Positions 42,653 through 50,859 of a DNA stretch of 64,000 nucleotides are shown piece by piece. Each line of letters begins with the position of its first letter. Positions within the stretch are counted from its first letter, which is position 1. The notes under the pieces are model-generated. The model did no database searches. It was not told where the DNA came from and saw only the letters and a list, made by a program, of their open reading frames with translations. Position numbers and translations under genes: made by a program. This stretch comes from CAITJF01 sp032654645 (lineage in GTDB: Bacteria > Pseudomonadota > Gammaproteobacteria > Burkholderiales > Gallionellaceae). The stretch is from the NCBI GenBank assembly GCA_032654645.1, contig JAULAW010000010.1:62001-126000 (forward strand), read 5' to 3'.

Positions 42653-44926
42653 TTGAGTTCCAAGCTGAAATATTCGGTTTTTCTGGCATCGCTGTTTGCA
42701 TCCGCGCTGGCGGCAAGCCATGTGGCGTATGCGGAAGTGGCAACCTTGCCGGAAGTGTCCGTCACCTCCACGACGATTGATGACCGTTTCGATTCCAAGC
42801 GCGGTGAGCCGAGCAACATCAACAACATCAGCGGGAAGAAGGTGGATGACAGGCATGGCAAGAACATCGTGGAAATACTTGAGTCAGTGCCGGGTGTGAC
42901 GGCAGAATTGCAGAGCGGGGACTCGGTGAAGATCGAATTGCGCGGTATTGAAGCGCAACGCTACATGGGCGAGAAGCCGGGTGTGGCGATTGTGATTGAC
43001 GGCGTGCCGGTGAACGAACGCACCGGGCGTGTCAACATCGACCTGGACAACATTGACTCGATCAAGGTAATCAAGGGCGGTGCGTCATATCTGTTCGGCG
43101 AAGATGCCCTATCCGGCGCGGTGATTATTACCACCAAGCGCGGGGCGAAAATGGCGGGGTTCACCGCGAGTGCCGAAAAAGGCAGTTTCGGCTATACCAA
43201 AGGTCTGGCGCGGGCCGGGTTTTCAAAAGGAGATTGGGTCGGGCATATCCAGGCCACCAAAGCGTATGCTGACGACTATTACGACCAGGGCGCATACTCC
43301 AGGCAATACTGGAACGGCAAGCTGCAATACCTGATTGATGAGAGCAGTGATTTTTCCTTCGGTTTTGAAAAATCCAAGCGTGCCAAGGACAGCCACGGCA
43401 CGGTGACAGGCGTAACCAACGCTTCGCTGGATCCGCGCAGTGCGACTTCCGGCGGCAAGGACTATGCGCGCATGTACGACGTCAACCTGGATAAGGTGAA
43501 CGTCAATTACGCCAAGGATTTTGGCGCGGGCGGAAGCCTGCTTGCGAGCGCTTATCAGTATCTGGATCACACCGTCTATAAATCCAACCCCAGTGGTTTC
43601 TTGCGGACGACTGGCGGGGTGTTTTTGAACGTGACATCCGCAGCTAGCGATATGAGGAATTTCAAGGATGTTTATGTCAGCCTGAACGACGGCAATCAAG
43701 TGCAACAAGGGGTCAAGTCCGAGTGGCGCAAAGGCGGCGAGAAAGCCGGCCTGATGGCGGGGCTGGATATCCGCAAGGATCAAGACAGGACATTGGCCAC
43801 TAACCTGGTGACTTATACCTCGCGCAGCACCGCCATTAACGCGGGCAATCCGCTGAACCTGGCCGGAGCGGTAACCGCCAACAACCTCGTAACAACCCGG
43901 ACTAACGCGGCCTATGGCGAAATGAAATGGCAGGCAACCGATCCGCTCACGCTCACCCTGAATGCACGCCATGACGATATAACTGCGGGCTATATCAGTT
44001 ATATTCCTTTGACGGGTGCTGGAAAAACTACTTCCGGCCAGAAAACATTCCGGGTTTGGTCGGAGCGGGTGGGTGCGAACTATGCGCTGACACCGGAACG
44101 CGAAATTTACGCCAACCTGTCCACCGGTTTCCGCGTCCCTACAGCCACTCAGCTCTATGGCAGCACGATTACGCCAACCGGAGCGGTATTGCCGAATCCG
44201 GATCTGAAACCGGAACAGGCGCTGAACCAGGAAATCGGCGTGCGCGCCAAGAGCGAATTGTTCGGCATTGCGCTGGACATGGATGTGGCGGCCTACCAGA
44301 TTGACCGCAAGGACTTCATCCTGAATACCGGCGGGCAGTACCAGACTTCCCCGACCGGCATCACCGAGCAGTACCAGAATATCGGCGGCGTGCGTAATCG
44401 CGGTGTCGAATTGGGCGTGAAGACCGATGCCAAACAGACATGGTCAGGGGATGTGGCTTATACCTATCTCAATGCCGTGTTCACGCGCAACGACACTTAC
44501 TGGATGACGATGGGGCCGCGCGGAGCACCCCTGCCATCCGTGCTTTACAACAATACCGGCCATGTCGTGCCGCGTTCTCCAAAACATAAGATTAACCTGA
44601 GCACACGTTATCGCTATTCCGATGCGTTGTCATTTACGGCCGAGGTCAATGCCCAGAGCGGCATCTTTGCCGATGAAGTCAATGTGGTCAGGGTAGGCGG
44701 GCGAACGGTAGCTAATATCGCGACCAACTATGAGATTAAACCGGCTGGCGGAAGATATGAATTATCGTTATTTGGCCGCGTGGACAACCTGTTTAGCCGC
44801 TATTACTACACCACCATCCGTGGCGGATCGGATAGCGATGGCAACGGCGTTTATGACGCAAACGACCCTTCCATCACCGTCAATCCAGGCCGCGTGTGGA
44901 CGGCTGGCCTGACGGCGAAATTCTGA
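42653..44926 (+). CDS. TonB-dependent outer-membrane receptor
   Basis: A 757-aa receptor: signal peptide (SVFLASLFASALAASHVAYA), plug domain (LPEVSVTSTTIDD, VEILESVPGVTAEL, VAIVIDGVPVNERTGRVNI, IKVIKGGASYLFGEDALSGA) and a beta-barrel ending in VWTAGLTAKF with a C-terminal Phe. It imports a metal chelate or free metal using TonB energy. TTG 42653 follows a GGGAG site, the same arrangement as in the copper receptor at 47877. The operon continues with a DUF4198-like protein, a polyferredoxin and a DsbD-like protein. The ligand is unknown; iron or copper is inferred. Confidence 0.9.
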   Translation: MSSKLKYSVFLASLFASALAASHVAYAEVATLPEVSVTSTTIDDRFDSKRGEPSNINNISGKKVDDRHGKNIVEILESVPGVTAELQSGDSVKIELRGIEAQRYMGEKPGVAIVIDGVPVNERTGRVNIDLDNIDSIKVIKGGASYLFGEDALSGAVIITTKRGAKMAGFTASAEKGSFGYTKGLARAGFSKGDWVGHIQATKAYADDYYDQGAYSRQYWNGKLQYLIDESSDFSFGFEKSKRAKDSHGTVTGVTNASLDPRSATSGGKDYARMYDVNLDKVNVNYAKDFGAGGSLLASAYQYLDHTVYKSNPSGFLRTTGGVFLNVTSAASDMRNFKDVYVSLNDGNQVQQGVKSEWRKGGEKAGLMAGLDIRKDQDRTLATNLVTYTSRSTAINAGNPLNLAGAVTANNLVTTRTNAAYGEMKWQATDPLTLTLNARHDDITAGYISYIPLTGAGKTTSGQKTFRVWSERVGANYALTPEREIYANLSTGFRVPTATQLYGSTITPTGAVLPNPDLKPEQALNQEIGVRAKSELFGIALDMDVAAYQIDRKDFILNTGGQYQTSPTGITEQYQNIGGVRNRGVELGVKTDAKQTWSGDVAYTYLNAVFTRNDTYWMTMGPRGAPLPSVLYNNTGHVVPRSPKHKINLSTRYRYSDALSFTAEVNAQSGIFADEVNVVRVGGRTVANIATNYEIKPAGGRYELSLFGRVDNLFSRYYYTTIRGGSDSDGNGVYDANDPSITVNPGRVWTAGLTAKF

Positions 44927-44937
44927 TGGGAGTTGGC

Positions 44938-45951
44938 ATGAGGAAGAAAATTTTATTGAGCGTAATGCTCCTTGCAGTTCCCATGATGTTTTCACCACTG
45001 TTGTTTGCTGCGGAAAGCGCGCCGGAGGCGGCGCAACCCCAACAAGGCACGACTGCTTCAGAACACGCCGGGCATGGCGAACGTGCTGAAATGGGTGGGA
45101 GGATGGAAAGGGGAGGCAATGGCAAACCCGTGACATGGACCAGTTTCCCCGCGCTGAAAACAAAAATGAGCGGCGAAAACCGCGAGCGCAGGGAGGTAAC
45201 CATCGTGCCGCAAAATATCGTGGCAGACAATATTGATGCTTACTCCAATGATGTTAAAGCTGCTGGGATGCGCCGACAGCTTCAGTTTACTTTGGCCGGA
45301 GCCAAGCTGGACAAGCCGGAAGCAGGCGGTTTTCATTGGCTGGCGGCGCGCGAAGAGCGGGACGGCAAGGTGCGGGTAGCTTCCACCGTGTATTTTTTCA
45401 GCGAGCGCGGCGGCCAAAATCCGACTTCCATGTTCATGCAACAAAAACATGAACTGGAAATTATTCCGCAACCGTTTCCACGCGAACACTCCAGATATCG
45501 CGCCAATGAAGACTGGAAGTTTTTGGTGCGCTTCAACAGCAAGCCGTTGGCTGGACAAAAGGTCAATCTGGAAACTCAGAGTGGCACAAAAACTGAACTG
45601 CTCAGCGATGCGCAGGGTGTGATTACCGTGCATGTGCCGGATGATTTCAAGGTTGAAGCCGAGAAAAAAAATGCAGCGGGGCATAGCCATGAACGGCGCA
45701 GCTCAGACTTCGTGTTGGCAACCGAATATGAGGAAGGAGGAAAAAATTATTTGACCGCGTTCAACGCCAGCTATGGCCCCGATGCGTTCGACCAGCGCAG
45801 CATGGCGATGGGTTTGGGTTTTACGTTGTTGGGTATGATGGGTGCAGTACCGCTGTTGCGACAGCGCAAGGCCGCGAATAAAGCAGATGATGCCGGGATA
45901 ACTACGGGTGCATCTGTGGCGCCCGAAGCCGCCAGAAACGAGGAGGCTTGA
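44938..45951 (+). CDS. Periplasmic DUF4198-like metal-associated protein with C-terminal membrane anchor
   Basis: A 337-aa protein: signal peptide (KILLSVMLLAVPMMFSPLLF), then a His/Met-containing stretch (SEHAGHGERAEMGGRMERGG), then a beta-rich domain. The block FLVRFNSKPLAGQKVNLETQ with SDAQGVITVHVPDDF resembles the Ig-like part of DUF4198/NikM-type metal uptake proteins. A late hydrophobic segment (MAMGLGFTLLGMMGAVPLL) would anchor it. It lies 11 bases after the receptor and 1 base before the polyferredoxin gene. A metal-binding role is inferred from context and composition. Confidence 0.65.
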   Translation: MRKKILLSVMLLAVPMMFSPLLFAAESAPEAAQPQQGTTASEHAGHGERAEMGGRMERGGNGKPVTWTSFPALKTKMSGENRERREVTIVPQNIVADNIDAYSNDVKAAGMRRQLQFTLAGAKLDKPEAGGFHWLAAREERDGKVRVASTVYFFSERGGQNPTSMFMQQKHELEIIPQPFPREHSRYRANEDWKFLVRFNSKPLAGQKVNLETQSGTKTELLSDAQGVITVHVPDDFKVEAEKKNAAGHSHERRSSDFVLATEYEEGGKNYLTAFNASYGPDAFDQRSMAMGLGFTLLGMMGAVPLLRQRKAANKADDAGITTGASVAPEAARNEEA

Positions 45952-45952
45952 C

Positions 45953-47005
45953 ATGTTGAAAACTATTTTTCCGACGCTAACACGTTTCCGTTTTACTGTT
46001 CAGATCATCATGCTGTTCGTCACTGTATATGGCGGTGCTCTGTTGGGCGGCTACACCGTGGATCGGATTTCCCAAGCTTTACCTTCTCTTTCCTGTGCAT
46101 TCGACAAGCAGACCGGCGATCACTGCATTTTGATTGTCACGCAACACCAGTTTCATCATCGCATCGGCGAAGCTTTCGCCAAGGCGCAGGAGATCACCTT
46201 AAAGGTATTCATACCGACACTCATTTCGGTGGGTGTCTTCTTCATGTTTTTCTTTTTCCTCAACAAGGCGTTCTGCGGCTGGGTATGCCCGATGGGCACA
46301 GTGCAGGAGGTGGTTTATCGTATCGGCAGAAGGCTGGGCAGGCCGCTGAATCGCCTTGGGCCGGGCAATGTTGGCAAGGTGCGCCCGGTGAAATGGCTGA
46401 TGCTGCTGGTGCTGGTGCTCGGCTTGCCGTTGATGGCGGGCATGGGCATTGCTTCCAATGAACTGGGCGACCCTTATTGCCAGGTGTGCCCATCGCGCCT
46501 GGCGACCACGCTGCTGACCGCCGATGCCGAGCAGATTGCCTTGCGCACCTCGACGGGCGTCAATTTTTTCCTCGGGGCGTTGGGCAACACGCTGTTCGGT
46601 TTTGTCATCATCGCCGCGTTGGCGGTGCGCCTGCCGTTCTGCCGCATCTGCCCGCTGTTGTCATGGAACGCACTGTTCCAGCGGCTTTCGCCCATGCAAC
46701 TGGTGAAAAGGCAACATGACAAATGCGCAAAGTGCGGCGTGTGCGAAAAAGCCTGCCCGATGGATATTCACGAAATTGGCACTGAGCATGGCAAAAAAGC
46801 ATTCCACGAGGATTGCACCCTATGCGGGCGTTGCGTGGAATATTGCCCGGACGATGATGTGATTCAACTCAAATTTTTTGGCATTACGCTGTTCAAGTCT
46901 TCCCGCGAGTATTACAAAAAGCGTGTGAAGCTGGAATGCCCTGAAGGTTTGCCGAAAAACAAGGTGATCTGGCTGGCCCAAGCGCAGCAAAATCAGCATG
47001 GATGA
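45953..47005 (+). CDS. NapH/NosR-like membrane polyferredoxin
   Basis: A 350-aa inner-membrane protein with about five to six membrane helices. Cys motifs are NKAFCGWVCPMGTVQE, DPYCQVCPSR and LPFCRICPLL, followed by two 4Fe-4S clusters of ferredoxin type (CAKCGVCEKACPMD and CTLCGRCVEYCPDD). Such proteins move electrons from the quinone pool or cytoplasm to the periplasm, for example in NosR, NapH or metal reduction in FtrD-type iron uptake. GAGGAGGC precedes ATG 45953. The stop overlaps the next gene. The likely role is reducing metal or thiols for the uptake system. Confidence 0.85.
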   Translation: MLKTIFPTLTRFRFTVQIIMLFVTVYGGALLGGYTVDRISQALPSLSCAFDKQTGDHCILIVTQHQFHHRIGEAFAKAQEITLKVFIPTLISVGVFFMFFFFLNKAFCGWVCPMGTVQEVVYRIGRRLGRPLNRLGPGNVGKVRPVKWLMLLVLVLGLPLMAGMGIASNELGDPYCQVCPSRLATTLLTADAEQIALRTSTGVNFFLGALGNTLFGFVIIAALAVRLPFCRICPLLSWNALFQRLSPMQLVKRQHDKCAKCGVCEKACPMDIHEIGTEHGKKAFHEDCTLCGRCVEYCPDDDVIQLKFFGITLFKSSREYYKKRVKLECPEGLPKNKVIWLAQAQQNQHG

Positions 47006-47657
47006 GTTTTTAAATCCGGCATTGATCCCGCAGGAAACCACGCTGTTCACCATTTGGCTGCTCGGTGTGTCGCTGGGGTTGACCGCCTGCACCATCACCT
47101 GCCTGCCGTTCATGGGAACCTGGGTGCTGGGGCGCGGCGGCTCCCAACTTCATGCGCTGCGCGATACCGCATTGTTCGTTTCCGGTCGCATTATCGCTTA
47201 CACCTTGCTAGGCGCAGTCGCTGGCGGGGCTGGGGTGTGGCTGTTGGAGGCCATGCGTGGCGGCACCGGCAATGCGGTGATCGGCCTGGCATCCATCGCG
47301 GCAGGAGTATGGCTGCTGCGTGCCAAGCCGCACTCACCTTGCGGCGTGGCACGCGGTGCGGGTAGCACGCCGCCGTTGCTGATGGGTTTCTCGCTGAGCC
47401 TGACCCCGTGCGCGCCGCTGGCTTCATTGTTGGCGGTATCTGCTACGGCAGGCAGCATCAAACTGGGAATGGCGAACGGGATGGTTTTCGGGCTGGGGGC
47501 GGCGCTGACCCCGCTGCTGGTGCTGCTGCCGCTGATCAACCTGTTTGGCAAAAACCTGCGCGACAACCGCGAGTGGATGGCGCGCTGGATACGCTGGGGC
47601 GCGGCTGCAGTGCTGGTACTGCTTGGCTTGCGGCGGCTGTTGCTGCTGGTGTTGTGA
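46998..47657 (+). CDS. DsbD/CcdA-like (DsbD_2, UreH-type) six-helix membrane protein
   Basis: A 219-aa membrane protein of the sulfite exporter/DsbD transmembrane superfamily. The two symmetric helices carry Cys and Pro in SLGLTACTITCLPFMGTWVL and LLMGFSLSLTPCAPLASLLA, the pattern of disulfide-relay or metal-conducting members. It overlaps the polyferredoxin gene by 8 bases and ends the operon. It could pass electrons or thiol redox power to periplasmic partners, or transport the metal; the sequence alone does not decide. Confidence 0.75.
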   Translation: MDEFLNPALIPQETTLFTIWLLGVSLGLTACTITCLPFMGTWVLGRGGSQLHALRDTALFVSGRIIAYTLLGAVAGGAGVWLLEAMRGGTGNAVIGLASIAAGVWLLRAKPHSPCGVARGAGSTPPLLMGFSLSLTPCAPLASLLAVSATAGSIKLGMANGMVFGLGAALTPLLVLLPLINLFGKNLRDNREWMARWIRWGAAAVLVLLGLRRLLLLVL

Positions 47658-47787
47658 GATGCCGACTGGATTGAAATTCTGATTGCTGGAACTGAACGTT
47701 GATTTGAATCTTCACCGTATACGACATTTCATGGGCTTTAGCCCATAGAAAGCCGGAATCCCTGTGGGGGAAATACCTGCGGCAAAA

Positions 47788-47838
47788 TGTCGCGCGACAA
47801 TATGCCACATTCCAAAAATGAGCCTCCTTCCCTAAAAT
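47788..47838 (+). promoter_or_regulatory. Shared promoter-like motif, copy C (copper receptor)
   Basis: TGTCGCGCGACA (47788-47799), ATGCCACATTCC (47802-47813), 19 bases, TAAAAT (47833-47838). The receptor TTG start lies 39 bases after the box, as in copy B. Confidence 0.75.
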
Positions 47839-47876
47839 TCGCGCGGTAATTTTTTACAATAATAGGGAGATTAAAA

Positions 47877-49970
47877 TTGAATTACAAGATTAAGGGTTCG
47901 GCTTTATTGGCATCGCTGCTTGCATCTGCGCTGGCGCAAGCCGCCGATCCGGCCATGCTCGAAGATGTGGTGGTCACCGCTCCGGCGATGGAGCAGCCTT
48001 TGGTTGTGCAAACTGATCCGCGCAAACCGCGCCAGCCTGTTCCGGCCCATGATGGGGCGGATTATCTCAAGACAATTCCGGGTTTTTCGGTGATCCGCAA
48101 AGGTGGCACCGACGGCGATCCGGTGTTTCGCGGCATGGCAGGTTCGCGCCTGAATATTTTGCTGGATGGCGAGCAGATTCTGGGCGGCTGCGGTGGCCGC
48201 ATGGATCCACCGACTGCTTATATCTTCCCATCATCCTACGACAAAATCACCCTGCTGAAAGGCCCGCAGTCTGTGCTGTATGGCCCTGGCACTTCGGCTG
48301 GCACGGTATTGTTTGAGCGTGACGTTGTGCGCCGCAAGGACACGGGCGCAGGCTTTGACGGCAGTGCAATGGCAGGCAGTTTTGGCCGCACCGATGTGAT
48401 GGGCGATGTGCGTGGAGGCTCGCCGGATTGGTATGCGCGCGGTATTTACACCTATTCGAGCGCCAACGATTACAAGGACGGCAACGGCTCAAGCGTGCAT
48501 TCCAAATACTCGCGCTGGAGCGGCAACGCGGCTGTTGGCATGACTCCGAATGATAACACGCGTGCGGAATTATCCGTGGCGAAGAGTGATGGACAGGCAG
48601 CTTATGCCGACCGCTCGGTGGATGGTTCGAAGTTTGCCCGCGACAATGTCGGCCTGAAAGCTGACTGGAAGAGCGCCGATCACGGCCTGCTGGGCAAAAT
48701 GGAGGCGCAGATTTATCGCAATTACATTGACCATATAATGGATAGCTATAGTCTGCGCGCGGGTAACCCAGCCAGCATGATGGCTGCGATGAACCCGGAT
48801 CGTACTACGGTGGGAGGAAAAGTAATTGGTACGCTAAATCTTGCTGATACGACGCAACTCAAGTTGGGTGTGGACGCGCAATCCAATGTGCATACCGGAC
48901 GGAGCGGAGCGGCGCCCGGCTACATGGGAGATTACACCCTGAAACCGCGAGTCGAGGATGCCAACTTCCAGAATCAAGGTGTGTTTGGTGAAGCGACGCA
49001 TCAGCTCGGTGATGAAGCGCAATTTATTGGCGGGTTGCGTGCTGATTGGTGGAAGGCGCAAGACAAACGGGCAACGGTGTTGGCAGGCATGATGGGGATG
49101 ACTGCTACGGCCAATCCCACTGCCAACCATTCACACAGCGACACATTAAAGAGCGGTTTCGCCCGTTATGAACGCGGTGTGTTAAGCAATGCCGGTACCG
49201 CCTATGTGGGTTTGGGACATGCGGAACGCTTTCCTGATTACTGGGAATTGATCGGCAAGCAAACAGCCACTGCATTGAGCTCCTTCGATACGGCGCGCCC
49301 GGAAAAAACCACCCAACTGGATATTGGCATGACCTACAAACAGGGCGATGTCTCCGGCTCGTTGTCTGGTTTCTATAACAAGATCAGCGATTACCTTCTG
49401 GTTGAATCGGGCTGTAAAACAGACATGGCGAACGTACTGGTTGGGTTGGCCAGTACCTGTGGCATGGGCAATCACGCAGTCTCGATGACACGCAATATTT
49501 CTGCTACCACCTGGGGCGGCGAAGCCAGTGCAGCATGGCAGTTCGCCCCGCAGTGGAAAGTGGACGGCTCGCTGGCTTATGTGCATGGCAGCAACGATAC
49601 CGACAACACCGCGCTGGCGCAGATTTCTCCGATTGAGGGGCGCATCGGCGCTACCTATGACAACAGCGTTTGGACCGTTGGCGGCCTGCTGCGCGTGGTG
49701 GCGGCGCAGGATCGTTTCGCGGTGAATCAGGGCAATATCGTCGGACAGGATATCGGGCGCACCGGTGGCTTCAGCATACTGTCGCTGAATGCAAGCTGGC
49801 GCGCCAGAAAAGGCGTGCTGGTCAGCACCGGAGTGGATAACCTAGCCAACCGCGTGTATGCCGAACACATCAGCAGGGCTGGCGCGATGGTGTCGGGGTT
49901 TACCCAGACCACGCGCGTCAACGAGATGGGGCGCAACCTGTGGCTGAAGGCGAATTTCAAGCTTGATTAA
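47877..49970 (+). CDS. TonB-dependent copper receptor (OprC/NosA type)
   Basis: A 697-aa outer-membrane receptor. The plug has the copper-receptor pattern: GGTDGDPVFRGMAGSRLNIL, LLDGEQILGGCGGRMDPPTA and YDKITLLKGPQSVLYGPGTS. Cys and Met residues in this loop are thought to bind copper in OprC. The barrel contains many Met residues (SMMAAMNPD, AGMMGMTAT). It starts at TTG 47877 with a GGGAG site, and its signal peptide (SALLASLLASALAQA) matches the other receptor. A terminator follows. Confidence 0.92.
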   Translation: MNYKIKGSALLASLLASALAQAADPAMLEDVVVTAPAMEQPLVVQTDPRKPRQPVPAHDGADYLKTIPGFSVIRKGGTDGDPVFRGMAGSRLNILLDGEQILGGCGGRMDPPTAYIFPSSYDKITLLKGPQSVLYGPGTSAGTVLFERDVVRRKDTGAGFDGSAMAGSFGRTDVMGDVRGGSPDWYARGIYTYSSANDYKDGNGSSVHSKYSRWSGNAAVGMTPNDNTRAELSVAKSDGQAAYADRSVDGSKFARDNVGLKADWKSADHGLLGKMEAQIYRNYIDHIMDSYSLRAGNPASMMAAMNPDRTTVGGKVIGTLNLADTTQLKLGVDAQSNVHTGRSGAAPGYMGDYTLKPRVEDANFQNQGVFGEATHQLGDEAQFIGGLRADWWKAQDKRATVLAGMMGMTATANPTANHSHSDTLKSGFARYERGVLSNAGTAYVGLGHAERFPDYWELIGKQTATALSSFDTARPEKTTQLDIGMTYKQGDVSGSLSGFYNKISDYLLVESGCKTDMANVLVGLASTCGMGNHAVSMTRNISATTWGGEASAAWQFAPQWKVDGSLAYVHGSNDTDNTALAQISPIEGRIGATYDNSVWTVGGLLRVVAAQDRFAVNQGNIVGQDIGRTGGFSILSLNASWRARKGVLVSTGVDNLANRVYAEHISRAGAMVSGFTQTTRVNEMGRNLWLKANFKLD

Positions 49971-49995
49971 ATGAAGATGTAATGGCAGTAAAAAC

Positions 49996-50021
49996 GCCGC
50001 CAAGCAAAACGGGCGGCTTTT
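49996..50021 (+). terminator. Terminator after the copper receptor
   Basis: GCCGCC, a 10-base loop, GGCGGC, TTTT. The stem is also flanked by AAAAC on the left. It is 26 bases beyond the receptor stop. Confidence 0.75.
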
Positions 50022-50220
50022 GAACCCACCATCTGTATGAATCGCGCAGTACCGTAACACGCCGCAAAGCCTGATACAAACAGGGTGCGGCAATGTGCCG
50101 CACATTCGCCACATCGCGTGGGTTACACTTGCACAGGCAACTCACGCTACTGGTTCTTGTGGCAGCGTGTACATGCCCGTTTTACCGTTCACGCACATCA
50201 ACTTTATTTGGAGATTTATC

Positions 50221-50682
50221 ATGGACAGAAGAGAGATACTTAAAGGCGCGGCCGCTGGCCTGATGCTTGCCGCCGCCGGAAATGCTGCATTTGCAGCGGA
50301 GGATGCCAAGCATCAACATACCGGCCATCAGCACGCGCATGGAGCGAACAAAAACCAGAGCCTGATTGATGCCGCCGCCGATAGCGTGAAAAAAGGTCAT
50401 GCATGCCTTAGTCATGGCCTTGAGATGTTAAGCCAGCGCGAATACAAGGAGATGGCTGTATGCGCCATGCGTGTCAGTGACATGGTTGCCGCATGCACCG
50501 CGATTGAGCGGCTTGCCAGTAGCAATTCGCCGCACCTCCCCAAGATGGCAAAGGTGGTGATGGATATTTGCAAGGATTGCGAAAAAGAATGCCGCAAGTT
50601 CGAAAAAGAGGAAGAGATTTGCAAAATAACGGCGGACTCCTGCGTCACTTGCTATAACGAGTGCAAAAAAATAGCGGCTTGA
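50221..50682 (+). CDS. Csp1-like Tat-exported copper storage protein
   Basis: A 153-aa protein. The N-terminus MDRREILKGAAAGLMLAAAG is a twin-arginine signal. A His-rich stretch follows (HQHTGHQHAHG), then a four-helix bundle with ten cysteines facing inward (GHACLSH, AVCAM, VAACTA, DICKDCEKEC, EEICKI, DSCVTCYNEC). This matches the Csp1 family of methanotrophs, which stores many Cu(I) ions through Cys thiolates. GGAG lies 7 bases before the ATG. It stands next to the copper receptor, supporting a copper role. Confidence 0.88.
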   Translation: MDRREILKGAAAGLMLAAAGNAAFAAEDAKHQHTGHQHAHGANKNQSLIDAAADSVKKGHACLSHGLEMLSQREYKEMAVCAMRVSDMVAACTAIERLASSNSPHLPKMAKVVMDICKDCEKECRKFEKEEEICKITADSCVTCYNECKKIAA

Positions 50683-50722
50683 TGCCAAGCCTGCTGGGGT
50701 AGCCGCCCCGCCATCGTTTTTG

Positions 50723-50753
50723 ATCGCCCCTCATGTTCGCCATGCGGGGCGAT
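50723..50753 (+). terminator. Terminator after the copper storage gene
   Basis: ATCGCCCC, one mismatch, CATG, loop TTCGC, CATG, mismatch, GGGGCGAT, followed by TTTG. It is 40 bases beyond the stop. Confidence 0.7.
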
Positions 50754-50775
50754 TTGCATTTGAAGGTGCGACAAT

Positions 50776-50812
50776 ATGTCACATTCCCACCTCGCATGTT
50801 TCTCCCTAGAAT
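50776..50812 (+). promoter_or_regulatory. Shared promoter-like motif, copy D (FG-GAP lipoprotein)
   Basis: GCGACAAT, ATGTCACATTCC (50776-50787), 19 bases, TAGAAT (50807-50812). The FG-GAP lipoprotein gene starts 48 bases downstream. Confidence 0.72.
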
Positions 50813-50859
50813 TGCAACCTTTGAAGCATGTCTATATTAAAAAATAAAGAGGTTGCATT

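Noticed and set aside
50095..50150. Fifth copy of the shared promoter motif upstream of the copper storage gene
   Set aside because: GTGCCGCACATTCG resembles the upstream block, but no TAAAAT-like box lies at the 19-base distance.
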